In this document: piece by piece, positions 7,375 through 14,526 of the stretch
Numbering within the stretch: the stretch's first letter is position 1
How the letters are laid out: every line of letters begins with the position of its first letter
Assembly: GCF_902809865.1 (NCBI RefSeq)
Contig: NZ_CADDWH010000001.1
Span: 1,674,001 to 1,738,000, forward strand
Direction of reading: 5' to 3'
DNA: 64,000 bases
Source: Halobacillus sp. Marseille-Q1614
Lineage (GTDB): Bacteria; Bacillota; Bacilli; Bacillales; Halobacillaceae
Position numbers and translations under genes: made by a program
Notes under the pieces: generated by a model
What the model was told of the DNA's origin: nothing
Database searches by the model: none
The model's input: only the letters and a program-made list of their open reading frames with translations

Positions 7375-7905
7375 TTGCAGATAAATAAAGAATTTAACTA
7401 CGTACCGTGGGTGGTTGGACTATCCGTTGCAATCAATGCGATAGTTGTCGCCTTGCTGTTTGTACCTAAAGTAGACGGCGCGGCAGATTTTAATATTACT
7501 CTTCTGCCTTTGCTTAATGCTGTTCTAAACTCCTTTACTTTCGTATTTTTACTGGCTGCTTTACTTATGATCCTGCGAAAAAATATAACCTGGCACAAGC
7601 GGTTTATTTTTTCAGCTTTTACGACCACAGCCTTGTTCTTAATTTCCTACTTAACTTACCATTCGATGGCATCATCTACTTCCTATGGCGGAGAAGGCAT
7701 CTTGCAGGCGGTCTACTATTTCATTCTAATCACACACATCGTGCTTGCGGCTGTTATTGTTCCTTTAGCCTTGTTGACTTTGTTCCGCGGGTTAGCCATG
7801 AAAGTGGATAAGCACCGAAAAATTGCAAGATGGACGATGCCGCTTTGGTTATATGTAAGCTTAACTGGTGTGATCGTCTATCTGATGATCTCCCCTTACT
7901 ATTAG
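7375..7905 (+). CDS. DUF420 domain membrane protein (YozB-like)
   Basis: The 176-residue protein has about five hydrophobic segments: VVGLSVAINAIVVALLFV, a second ending LLAALLMILR, FTTTALFLISYLTY, ILITHIVLAAVIVPLALLTL and LYVSLTGVIVYLMI. The His residues near the membrane (WHKRF, YHSM, THI, KHRK) are typical of DUF420/YozB proteins, related to membrane parts of cytochrome oxidase assembly; the exact role is unproven. TTG at 7375 is preferred because GGGG lies 7 nt upstream and a promoter sits just before it. Monocistronic with its own terminator. Confidence 0.8.
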   Translation: MQINKEFNYVPWVVGLSVAINAIVVALLFVPKVDGAADFNITLLPLLNAVLNSFTFVFLLAALLMILRKNITWHKRFIFSAFTTTALFLISYLTYHSMASSTSYGGEGILQAVYYFILITHIVLAAVIVPLALLTLFRGLAMKVDKHRKIARWTMPLWLYVSLTGVIVYLMISPYY

Positions 7906-7923
7906 AATGGAAACTTGCTATAT

Positions 7924-7956
7924 AAAAAGGAAGAAACCTAGTGTTTCTTCCTTTTT
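7924..7956. terminator. Terminator of the DUF420 gene
   Basis: AAAAAGGAAGAAAC pairs with GTTTCTTCCTTTTT in a 14-bp stem with T-rich ends. It may also serve the leftward 24-residue ORF. Confidence 0.85.
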
Positions 7957-7966
7957 ACATAAATCC

Positions 7967-8041
7967 TTAAAACTTTTTAGAAAGTGATACTTTTAATGCT
8001 AGAACTAGAAAAGTAAAAAAGTTTACGTTTTTAGTTTTCAT
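7967..8041 (-). CDS. Very small hydrophobic peptide, 24 residues
   Basis: The sequence is MKTKNVNFFTFLVLALKVSL plus a basic tail: charged ends around a hydrophobic centre that could insert in a membrane. AGGAGGTGATC, a near-ideal ribosome binding site, stands before the ATG and a terminator follows the stop, so translation is likely. I know no family. It could be a membrane regulator, a toxin-like peptide or a sporulation microprotein; none of these is shown. Confidence 0.55.
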   Translation of the reverse strand: MKTKNVNFFTFLVLALKVSLSKKF

Positions 8042-8164
8042 TACGATCACCTCCTATTTGTCGTAATTTTTTGATTATTTAAAGCCTATCATCTTATTTA
8101 TTGGATTTATATCTTTGTGTTAAGTAATATGACAAAGTATTTTTTCTGATAGTCATTACCATTA

Positions 8165-8199
8165 AAAATGCCTGTTCCCTAATCGGGGACAGGCATTTT
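8165..8199. terminator. Strong bidirectional hairpin terminator
   Basis: AAAATGCCTGTTCCC and GGGGACAGGCATTTT form a 15-bp stem with one wobble. It begins 1 nt after the stop of the leftward 31-residue ORF, the only nearby candidate it could terminate. Confidence 0.8.
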
Positions 8200-8200
8200 C

Positions 8201-8296
8201 TTAAATATTTTGGAGGAGTTGGCTGAAACAGTGCAGATAGAGGGCAGCGGCCGGCGTTAGGGCACCAATCCACTGTTCATATGGGAAGAAGAGCAT
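8201..8296 (-). CDS. Possible small protein, 31 residues
   Basis: The ORF reads MLFFPYEQWIGALTPAAALY followed by LHCFSQLLQNI. It is moderately hydrophobic and ends directly at a strong terminator. No clear ribosome binding site is visible, because the catalase terminator lies just upstream. It may be translated from catalase readthrough, or the true start may differ. I recognise no family. Confidence 0.35.
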   Translation of the reverse strand: MLFFPYEQWIGALTPAAALYLHCFSQLLQNI

Positions 8297-8300
8297 TTGT

Positions 8301-8333
8301 AAAAGGCCAGCCTGAAAGTCAGGCCGGCCTTTT
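8301..8333 (-). terminator. Terminator of the manganese catalase gene
   Basis: Arms 8301-8315 and 8319-8333 pair at 14 of 15 positions. The remaining position is G-U on the minus strand but a mismatch on the plus strand, so it points left. Confidence 0.85.
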
Positions 8334-8335
8334 GA

Positions 8336-9226
8336 TTAGAGGTTCTCCATCAATTTTTTATAAATGCGCTGATAGTCATCCCTGTCGATGCCGGGAGCGA
8401 AGAATTCAGGTAAATCATCGAGATCTGGTATAGGCGCTCCCTTCGGCGCACCTTCAATTACCCGTAATCTCTCTCCATTCTCCGGATTGGTTCCTTTCCA
8501 AATCTGATTGATATCTTTATAATCCGTATCACTCCACGTGTAGAGTACATTGTTCAGTCCCTGTTCCTCGTACTTGCGGGCAGAATCAAACTGAGAGTTA
8601 TCTAAGTTTGGCACGGGCAGCATTTTCTTTAAATCTACACCTGTGGCTATTTCAACAGCTTTAGCATAAGCAAGGGCATGGGTACCGCCACGAACAAGAA
8701 GATATCCAATCATTTCCCGCGCTGTCGGATGGTCCGTCATTTCATAGACGCGCATCTTATGAGTTCTCGCTCCTATCTCTAAGAAAAAGTTGTGCATGAG
8801 ATCAAGAACCAGGTTTCCACTATTAAATACATAATCGCCTGTCCAAGCTTTCCCCATGGAATCTCCAGGCAGTGCAGTCTGAGCTGTCGCAATATAATGA
8901 TACGTATTCCGGGCATCTAACCCGCTTCTTAGAGGCGTCGTATTGGGGTCGCCTGGAAAGGTTGTTCCTCGGGTTAACAGATTAATGGTGGTATTGACTA
9001 ACTCAACATGACCGAATTCCTCAGCTGTGATGCTGGCCACCAGATCATAAAATGGCTTAAGCTTCTTTTTATTACGAAACCCAAATGATTGATACATATA
9101 GTTATTTAGCGTGGACATTTCTCCAAACCGCCCGCCGAGTAATTCCTGTACCGCAGCAGCCGCATTCACGTCACCATGTTCGGGGACTGTTAGTTCTATC
9201 GCCATCCTATTCATTCGTTTAAACAT
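8336..9226 (-). CDS. Manganese (non-heme) catalase
   Basis: The enzyme decomposes hydrogen peroxide at a dimanganese centre in a four-helix bundle. Candidate metal ligands are visible: Glu37 (RFGEMST), Glu71 and His74 (AEEFGHVE), the Glu of NFFLEIGARTHK and the His of GGTHALAYAKA. At 296 residues it has the length of Bacillus YdbD-type catalases, longer than spore-coat CotJC. The C-terminal tail (PKGAPIPDLDDLPEFFAPG) is typical of the group. AAGGAGGAAG precedes the ATG. The DUF2642 gene lies just upstream, so the two form an operon. Confidence 0.93.
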   Translation of the reverse strand: MFKRMNRMAIELTVPEHGDVNAAAAVQELLGGRFGEMSTLNNYMYQSFGFRNKKKLKPFYDLVASITAEEFGHVELVNTTINLLTRGTTFPGDPNTTPLRSGLDARNTYHYIATAQTALPGDSMGKAWTGDYVFNSGNLVLDLMHNFFLEIGARTHKMRVYEMTDHPTAREMIGYLLVRGGTHALAYAKAVEIATGVDLKKMLPVPNLDNSQFDSARKYEEQGLNNVLYTWSDTDYKDINQIWKGTNPENGERLRVIEGAPKGAPIPDLDDLPEFFAPGIDRDDYQRIYKKLMENL

Positions 9227-9237
9227 TGGCTTCCTCC

Positions 9238-9465
9238 TTAACCCTGGGAAGGAGATACCCAGACAATTTGTTGAGTCCTAATAAAAAATGGGACCTCAGC
9301 TACTTCTACTACGATATGGTCTGGCATCACTGTCTGTAAGTTCCCTCTGACTGACCCTTGAGTCGTTTCAACTACGACACCTTGTCCTATAATGGACGAT
9401 AACGTCTGATAAACATACGGATCTACCAATGTAAACCCCATTAAATTTTGCTGTTGTCCATTCAC
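9238..9465 (-). CDS. DUF2642 (YuzF-like) small protein
   Basis: The protein is predicted to have a small beta-barrel fold of the DUF2642 type: IIGQGVVVETTQGSVRGNL, then MPDHIVVEV and PFFIRTQQIVWV. Proteins of this family are often sporulation or coat associated, but the role is not known. An in-frame ATG at 9474 touches the AGGGAG ribosome binding site; the GTG at 9465 has proper spacing (9 nt) and is preferred. It ends 11 nt before the Mn-catalase start, implying co-transcription. Confidence 0.8.
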   Translation of the reverse strand: MNGQQQNLMGFTLVDPYVYQTLSSIIGQGVVVETTQGSVRGNLQTVMPDHIVVEVAEVPFFIRTQQIVWVSPSQG

Positions 9466-9557
9466 TTTTTCCATCTCCCTCTATTGTCGCTCTATAAAAA
9501 TCTATATGGTGCAAGTCCCTTAATGATTCTTAAAAATTTAGAATGAGCCCTTTATCT

Positions 9558-9657
9558 TAAGGGTCAGGGAATAGTGAACAGGGTAATCGCACTTTCTGCG
9601 GTCAGCCGCCGATCCTCCTCGCTTCACTGTGGGGCCCGCAATTTCACTGGACCCTTA
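9558..9657. repeat. Intergenic hairpin element 1
   Basis: In the gap 9475-9884 there is no credible gene. TAAGGGTC (9558-9565) and GACCCTTA (9650-9657) close a 100-nt, GC-richer segment. It looks like a mobile or repeated intergenic element of the kind scattered in Bacillaceae genomes; copy number cannot be judged here. Confidence 0.4.
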
Positions 9658-9764
9658 GCTGTTAATTGGAGAAATACTTCTTTTCTTTGATTCAATACGA
9701 CAAATCATTTTTATTAAAGTGAGAAGTTCCTCTCTTAGGAGATTCCGTTAATCTTTTTAATCAT

Positions 9765-9826
9765 AAGGGCGAGGGGAAACGGCGAGCTCCCACAAGGCAA
9801 AAGCCCGAGGGAGCTCGTCCACCCTT
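9765..9826. repeat. Intergenic hairpin element 2
   Basis: GAGCTCCC (9784-9791) and GGGAGCTC (9809-9816) pair perfectly, enclosed by AAGGG and CCCTT. The T-rich tail expected of a terminator is absent. Probably an intergenic repeat or structured RNA fragment. Confidence 0.4.
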
Positions 9827-9885
9827 GGAAAGCAGGCTCTCCAGGATCTTTCTATTTATCATGACCGGAACAAACCATTCAAAAT

Positions 9886-9915
9886 AAAAAGCTGCCGAGA
9901 AAATTTCGACAGCTT
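9886..9915 (-). terminator. Terminator of the nucleosidase-like lipoprotein gene
   Basis: On the minus strand AAGCTGTCGA and TCGGCAGCTT pair, followed by TTTTTATTTT. Confidence 0.8.
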
Positions 9916-9928
9916 GAAGCACTTGGCT

Positions 9929-10795
9929 TTATTTTACAGTGGTAGAGATATACTCTTTTACTACTTCATACACGTATTCCTGGTTGGCTTCTGCCGTATT
10001 AGGGTCATACTCGCCGCCATTTACTTTATTGTTTGAAAGAATACGAATGCTGAGGAACGGAACGTCATAGGCTTTCGAAATTTGCGCACCGGCGGCTCCT
10101 TCCATTTCTTCTAAAGATGTGCCGTATTTTTCATGAAACCAATTGATACGATCCACTTCGTTGTTCCAGACATCGGCCGATCCAATCGTTCCCTCTACTA
10201 CTTTACCTTTTTTGTGAGTATCTTTGACAGCCTTTGCAGCTGCAAGTAATTCCTGATCTCCGTCATAATAACGAATATTTTCAGCATCAGGATCCTCGCC
10301 CGCACTTCCTTCAGAGGCCATTAAGTCCATCGGAATCCATTCTTTCGGGGAGATGCCCTCACCTTCTTCTCTATGTCCTGTTTTTAAGGAGCCTATATTC
10401 GTCACTCTTTCACCAAGAACAATATCATAAACATGCAGGTCAGGATCATGACCGCCGGATGTTCCTTGATTTATAATCGCGATAGGATCATATTTTTCTA
10501 TTGCAACAGCTGTTGCTGCAGCTGTGTTTTCCATACCTTTCCCTGTTTTAGCGACTATTACTGGATAATCATTCACTGTACCTTTGTAAAATTCAAATGT
10601 TCCTGACTTCTCTTCTTCTACATTATCCAGTCGCTCAGCAAATTTTTCTGCTTCAATCGGCATAGGGCCCTGAATAATAATTGGCTGCTGTTTACTTTCT
10701 TTTTCACTTTCCCCTTGCGTAGTTGAACTGCACCCTGCAAATACGGATAGCAAAAGTAAAGTCAGGATAGCTAATAAGGCGTACTTCTTGTTCAT
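9929..10795 (-). CDS. Secreted nucleosidase-like lipoprotein (MTA/SAH nucleosidase fold)
   Basis: A 288-residue lipoprotein: signal peptide with lipobox VFAGC (Cys22), a short linker, then a PNP/UDP-phosphorylase fold like bacterial MTA/SAH nucleosidase. The counterpart of the N-terminal catalytic Glu is in PMPIEAEKF; the ribose-binding loop EEMEGAAG holds Glu232. The key Asp of MTA/SAH nucleosidase (RAISD) is replaced by Asn255 in RILSNN. That Asp recognises the adenine ring, and an Asn at this place is typical of 6-oxopurine (guanine, hypoxanthine) binding. A guanine-type riboswitch in its leader fits that reading. Likely role: splitting purine nucleosides outside the membrane for base salvage. 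AGGGAGGAAATC precedes the ATG. Confidence 0.82.
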   Translation of the reverse strand: MNKKYALLAILTLLLLSVFAGCSSTTQGESEKESKQQPIIIQGPMPIEAEKFAERLDNVEEEKSGTFEFYKGTVNDYPVIVAKTGKGMENTAAATAVAIEKYDPIAIINQGTSGGHDPDLHVYDIVLGERVTNIGSLKTGHREEGEGISPKEWIPMDLMASEGSAGEDPDAENIRYYDGDQELLAAAKAVKDTHKKGKVVEGTIGSADVWNNEVDRINWFHEKYGTSLEEMEGAAGAQISKAYDVPFLSIRILSNNKVNGGEYDPNTAEANQEYVYEVVKEYISTTVK

Positions 10796-10840
10796 TTTGA
10801 TTTCCTCCCTGTTGATCGTATGCTCGTGAAAATGGTCAAA

Positions 10841-10885
10841 AGAAAAAGGCCCAGAAAGTAGAATGATACCTACCTTCTAGACCTT
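10841..10885 (-). terminator. Riboswitch-controlled terminator
   Basis: On the minus strand the 16-nt arms at 10870-10885 and 10846-10861 pair completely (with wobbles) and are followed by a T run. The 5' arm contains GTCTAG, which can pair instead with CTAGAC in the aptamer, giving the antiterminator. It ends about 45 nt before the lipoprotein gene. Confidence 0.85.
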
Positions 10886-10953
10886 ATAAGTTAAAGTATA
10901 TGTATTAAGCATACAGCGGCAGAGGCTAAAAAGTTCGGACTGCCAAATACTTT

Positions 10954-11025
10954 AACTCGTAGTCTAGTTCTTTCATTGGGAACCAGGTAGAGACGCTCAG
11001 ACCATATTACCGAGAATATACGAGT
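10954..11025 (-). promoter_or_regulatory. Purine (guanine-type) riboswitch aptamer
   Basis: Read leftward, ACTCG pairs with CGAGT as P1. P2 is CTCGG / TCTGAG with an L2 containing TAATATGG; the J2/3 segment is GTCTCTACC; P3 is CTGGTTC / GAACTAG. J3/1 reads GACTAC, so the specificity base is C (guanine class) rather than U (adenine class). An 11-bp helix between the 3' P1 strand (AGTTAAAGTAT) and ATACTTTAACT downstream forms part of the alternative fold. Confidence 0.93.
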
Positions 11026-11052
11026 AATGAAATTTAAAATAAGTACTTTGCT

Positions 11053-11081
11053 AATATAGCAAACATACTATAGGTTATCAA
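11053..11081 (-). promoter_or_regulatory. SigA promoter of the riboswitch transcript
   Basis: TTGATA and TATATT are spaced 17 nt apart, with the start of transcription expected about 20 nt before the aptamer. Confidence 0.7.
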
Positions 11082-11279
11082 TCCAAAAACGAACTTTCTC
11101 TAAATTATCTGCTTTATTGTTCGTTTTTTATGTTGTTTTGTTTCTAATGCGCCAACATCGCACGACCCCAAATCATCCGGGACCTCTTAAAACGCGCAGG
11201 TCTCCCTTTTCTAATGATTTTGTATATTTGTGTATAGTACAATGGAGAAAGTAAAAATCTTACATGCGGGGTGAATTGA

Positions 11280-11990
11280 ATGGCAGAGCAGAGCTATGAT
11301 AAGTTAGCGACAGCGATTGACCGAAGCAAAAAAACAGCCGGAGAAAAAGCAGTCGACTACATAGAGGACGGTATGACAATCGGTTTAGGATCGGGTTCTA
11401 CCGTTTACTGGATGATGAAGAAGCTTGGGAATAGAGTGAAAGAGGGATTAAGCGTCAGAGGCATTCCTTCTTCAATAAGGACAGAAAACTGGGCAAAGGA
11501 GTTCGGCATTCCTTTAACTAATTTTGAAGAGGTTCAGGAGCTTGATCTCGCGATAGACGGTGCCGACGAGGTTGACCCTCATTTTCACCTTCTAAAAGGA
11601 GCTGGAGGTTCACTGGTCAGGGAGAAAATCGTAAATACCGCCTCAAAAAAAGTGATTATTATTGCCGATGACACGAAGTTTGTCCAGCAGCTGGGCAAGA
11701 CTCCGCTTCCCATTGAAGTCATCACTTTCGGCTGGCAAGCGGCAGCCAAGCAGATCTCAGGCCTTGGAGGGAGCATCCAATTAAGAGAAGCATGTAACCA
11801 GCCGTTTGTGTCTGATAATGGCCATTATATTTTAGATTGCAAATTCGAAAGCATTGCGGATCCAAAGACTTTCCACGAAAAGTTAATCCAAATCCCAGGA
11901 ATTGTTGAAACGGGGATATTCATCGACCTAGCCGACCTCCTCATACTAGGGGATGATCAAAACGTTAAAACCTTTCATAAGCCACAATAA
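11280..11990 (+). CDS. rpiA: Ribose-5-phosphate isomerase A
   Basis: It interconverts ribose 5-phosphate and ribulose 5-phosphate in the pentose phosphate pathway. Family motifs are intact: GLGSGSTVYWM (phosphate loop, residues about 37-47), IDGADEVD with the catalytic Asp residues, and KGAGGSLVREK with the catalytic Glu. The 236-residue length is normal. GGGGTG lies 8 nt before the ATG. It is a single gene between the riboswitch region and a strong terminator. Many Bacillaceae rely on RpiB, so this may be a second, RpiA-type isomerase; the rest of the genome is not visible. Confidence 0.95.
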   Translation: MAEQSYDKLATAIDRSKKTAGEKAVDYIEDGMTIGLGSGSTVYWMMKKLGNRVKEGLSVRGIPSSIRTENWAKEFGIPLTNFEEVQELDLAIDGADEVDPHFHLLKGAGGSLVREKIVNTASKKVIIIADDTKFVQQLGKTPLPIEVITFGWQAAAKQISGLGGSIQLREACNQPFVSDNGHYILDCKFESIADPKTFHEKLIQIPGIVETGIFIDLADLLILGDDQNVKTFHKPQ

Positions 11991-12020
11991 AAAATGAACC
12001 CTTACACGGGTTCATTTTTT
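11991..12020 (+). terminator. Terminator of rpiA
   Basis: AAAATGAACCC and GGGTTCATTTTTT form an 11-bp stem with a TTACAC loop, directly after the stop codon. It is T-rich on both strands and may also serve the facing gene. Confidence 0.9.
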
Positions 12021-12028
12021 AAATTGCT

Positions 12029-12307
12029 TCACTTTTTTTCAACTTGCCCTTCAAATAAATCAGGTTCATCAAACAAATCAGTAAATTTGGCTACATTTTC
12101 ATAGCTGAATTCAAACGCCATTCTAACTTCGCCGAACTCCGGCTGATAAAAATAGCCTTGCACTTCATAGCTGCTCTTATTTTCTCTAACTTTAGTAAGA
12201 TGAAAATAACGACGGAAATATTGTGCCATTTCTTCCAGTTTCCTGTTCCGTACTTTTATCCATTGCTGCTTTAATTCTTCTGTGGGAAAGTCAGATTCTT
12301 TTAACAT
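12029..12307 (-). CDS. Hypothetical protein, 92 residues
   Basis: A soluble protein with an N-terminal helical half (EELKQQWIKVRNRKLEEMAQ) and a C-terminal strand-rich half (SYEVQGYFYQPEFGEVRMAF). I recognise no family. GAGGAGTG precedes the ATG by 6 nt. It converges on rpiA and appears to share its terminator. No promoter stands out in the 245-nt gap to the next gene. Confidence 0.65.
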   Translation of the reverse strand: MLKESDFPTEELKQQWIKVRNRKLEEMAQYFRRYFHLTKVRENKSSYEVQGYFYQPEFGEVRMAFEFSYENVAKFTDLFDEPDLFEGQVEKK

Positions 12308-12552
12308 TAGTTCACTCCTCTACGGAATTCAAATCGCTGAAACTGTATATCACCATTATAATAAGACCTTCCACCTATTTTCAACTGCTAAACGTCCAAA
12401 GTTTTTCACACGGCATTGTTGACTTTTATACTAAAGGCTTTGGTAATAGTTTAATGTTGAATTTTAATAAATCAACAATGACGTCAAACAGCACTAATTA
12501 AAAGAAGTCCTATTGAGTCAGCTTCCCTAAGCGATTGCTCACCAACAGTATA

Positions 12553-13584
12553 TTATTGAACGCCGCTTTCTAGAATCGAGAATGTTTTTTTGCTGCAATT
12601 TATCTCAGCCCGTACGCCATAAGGCAAAACGAGCTTAGGTTCTGTGTGGCCGAAATTCAAGTTGTAAAGAACCGGCAAATTCTCTACTTCATATTCCTTC
12701 ATAACTTCAGAAATCACTGCTTTATACTCTTCATAATACTTTTCATCTTGAGGTTTACCGAAAATCATGCCGTTCGCCTTCTGCAGAATTCCTTGTGTTC
12801 CGTAATTGCGCAGCCAACATTTTACAAGAAAAGGATCAGGCTTTTCCTCTGACGTTTCAAAGAATAGAATGCTGTCTTCCCAATATTTATGATCAGGCCA
12901 AATCTCTGTACTTTTAGCAAACTCAAGGACTTCGATACAGCCGCCAATCAGCCGTCCCTGAACAACTCCTGAACCTTGCAGGACTTCATAACCTGAGTTA
13001 AGCTGCATCTTCCGGGACTGGGTTTTGTTCTCTTCTTTCCATTCTAAAAACTCACTCGTCCATTCCTCAGCCGGCGGAATTTCTCCCACAGGTTCATTTG
13101 AAAAAAGGATCCGCTTTATTTGATCCACCGTGTAAGAATGCATACGAACATTTTCAGCAAAGTCCGTCATTACCGCTGGCCCATAAAAGGAAGAAACTCC
13201 CGCCTTGTGACAAAACAAATGAGATACAGTCACGTCGGAATATCCCATTAATATTTTTGGATTCTCGCGGATCACGTTAAAATCGATATAGGGAAGCAGG
13301 CGAATACTCTCATCTCCACCAATGTTTGCAAATATTCCTTTAATGCCTGGATCTTTAAAGGCCATCATCATATCATCCGCACGAGCCTGCGGGTTTCTAT
13401 AAAGATAGTCTGCCCCTTTTAAACTGTTCGGCATTGGAACAACTTCGAGTCCAAAAACCGATCGAAGCCTTTCCACTCCCTGTTCATATCTCCACCTTAG
13501 ATCCGGTTCACCGGCTCCTCCAAAGGAAGGGCTGATGGTGGCAACTTTGTCTCCCGGCTGCAATTTTTCAGGTTTTATCAGCAT
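12553..13584 (-). CDS. S66 family serine peptidase (LD-carboxypeptidase / MccF-like)
   Basis: A cytoplasmic serine hydrolase of peptidase family S66, which holds LD-carboxypeptidases that trim muropeptides and the MccF immunity enzymes that cleave microcin C-type compounds. The nucleophile Ser lies in LMGYSDVT (about residue 116); the IGGDESIR loop and C-terminal GHTEPK with the catalytic His are present. Its 343 residues and the GYSDVTVSHL context are closer to MccF-like proteins than to typical muropeptide enzymes. ATG at 13584 is preferred over ATG at 13590, which touches the AAGGCGGG site. Whether it recycles peptidoglycan or detoxifies peptide-nucleotides is open. Confidence 0.85.
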   Translation of the reverse strand: MLIKPEKLQPGDKVATISPSFGGAGEPDLRWRYEQGVERLRSVFGLEVVPMPNSLKGADYLYRNPQARADDMMMAFKDPGIKGIFANIGGDESIRLLPYIDFNVIRENPKILMGYSDVTVSHLFCHKAGVSSFYGPAVMTDFAENVRMHSYTVDQIKRILFSNEPVGEIPPAEEWTSEFLEWKEENKTQSRKMQLNSGYEVLQGSGVVQGRLIGGCIEVLEFAKSTEIWPDHKYWEDSILFFETSEEKPDPFLVKCWLRNYGTQGILQKANGMIFGKPQDEKYYEEYKAVISEVMKEYEVENLPVLYNLNFGHTEPKLVLPYGVRAEINCSKKTFSILESGVQ

Positions 13585-13651
13585 GTCCATCCCGCCTTAT
13601 GTAAATGGTTTCTTGTTAGTAACTTACTACTTTTATTCAATTATTACCAGT

Positions 13652-13683
13652 AAAAAAACACTTATCATAAAGTCGATAAGTGT
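13652..13683 (-). terminator. Terminator of the long fatty-acid operon
   Basis: On the minus strand CACTTATC and GATAAGTG pair and are followed by seven T residues. It follows the last thioesterase gene and closes the run of genes that begins at 24590. Confidence 0.85.
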
Positions 13684-13694
13684 CGGGGAGGGAA

Positions 13695-14099
13695 CTATCT
13701 ATCTCGAATTAATTTAAACGTGCCTATTCCTTTGGCAATCAGGTTGTCTTCCTGATCATAGATTTCTCCTTCAGCCGTTACGACTCGATACCCTTGCTGC
13801 AAAATACGTCCTTTCGCCGCGAGATTTCCATCTGAAACAGGAGCCATATAATTGATGTTTAGATTCATAGTCGTACAGCGTGTTTTCGTCGTCGAGCGAA
13901 TAGCCATCCCGAGGATTAAATCAAGCATAGACGCATGCACACCTCCGTGAAGCGTACCATTGACGTTAAATAAATTCTCTTGAACAGGCAGGTGTAATAA
14001 TACATTCCCTTCTTCAAAACGAATAATTCTAAATCCGATATGAGAAAAGAACGGACTTGCCTCAAAGCTTTTACGCACTTCGTCAATTGTTTTTGTCAT
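13695..14099 (-). CDS. PaaI-family hotdog thioesterase
   Basis: A 134-residue single-hotdog protein likely to hydrolyse an acyl-CoA thioester. The family motif NGTLHGGVHASMLDLILG contains HGG and the candidate catalytic Asp. It is the last gene of the operon; the preceding gene is a diverged paralogue 29 nt upstream. In a catabolic operon such enzymes often release CoA from dead-end intermediates. AGGAGGTGTGG precedes the ATG. Confidence 0.88.
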   Translation of the reverse strand: MTKTIDEVRKSFEASPFFSHIGFRIIRFEEGNVLLHLPVQENLFNVNGTLHGGVHASMLDLILGMAIRSTTKTRCTTMNLNINYMAPVSDGNLAAKGRILQQGYRVVTAEGEIYDQEDNLIAKGIGTFKLIRDR

Positions 14100-14128
14100 C
14101 TATTCCACACCTCCTAAAAAGGTCTAAT

Positions 14129-14497
14129 TCAATATAGTATTTTAAACGTACCGATTCCTTTGGCGACCACTTGATCATCATTATCAAGGACGATGCCTTC
14201 TCCAGTAACAAACTTGCCGTCCCTGTGAGCTATCGCCGCAGAAGAAGTGAAGGGCCCTCTATTTGTAAGATCGAAAAAATTAAAAGAAAGGTGAATCGTA
14301 CTTGTTGATTTCTGGACTTCTTCGGCAATCATTGATCCGATAACAATATCCAGCATACTTGAAAATAATCCAGAAGGAATGTCACCTGATTCCGTAACTA
14401 TTTCTGAAGTTACCGGCAGAGTCAGGATGATATTTCCTTGTGAATCCAAACTCTTTTCAAATCCGATGTGTGCAAAGTAAGAAGAGGAATTTCTCAA
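14129..14497 (-). CDS. Diverged PaaI-like hotdog protein
   Basis: A 122-residue relative of the next gene, sharing the AHIGF start, the SMLDIVIGSM helix and the VVAKGIGTFKIL end. The HGG motif is missing, with IPSG in its place, although the Asp of MLD is kept. It may be a weak or non-catalytic subunit, possibly pairing with the intact paralogue. TTG start with AAGGAG 8 nt upstream. Tandem duplication followed by divergence is the simplest explanation. Confidence 0.8.
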   Translation of the reverse strand: MRNSSSYFAHIGFEKSLDSQGNIILTLPVTSEIVTESGDIPSGLFSSMLDIVIGSMIAEEVQKSTSTIHLSFNFFDLTNRGPFTSSAAIAHRDGKFVTGEGIVLDNDDQVVAKGIGTFKILY

Positions 14498-14526
14498 ACA
14501 GACACTCCTTCCTATTAATTTTTATA

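Noticed and set aside
12223-12501. A 92-codon plus-strand frame
   Set aside because: It overlaps the leftward 92-residue gene, which has a proper ribosome binding site, and continues into AT-rich noncoding DNA.
12553-13584. Possible microcin immunity system around the S66 peptidase
   Set aside because: No microcin precursor, MccB-like adenylyltransferase or exporter gene is next to it; it stands alone.
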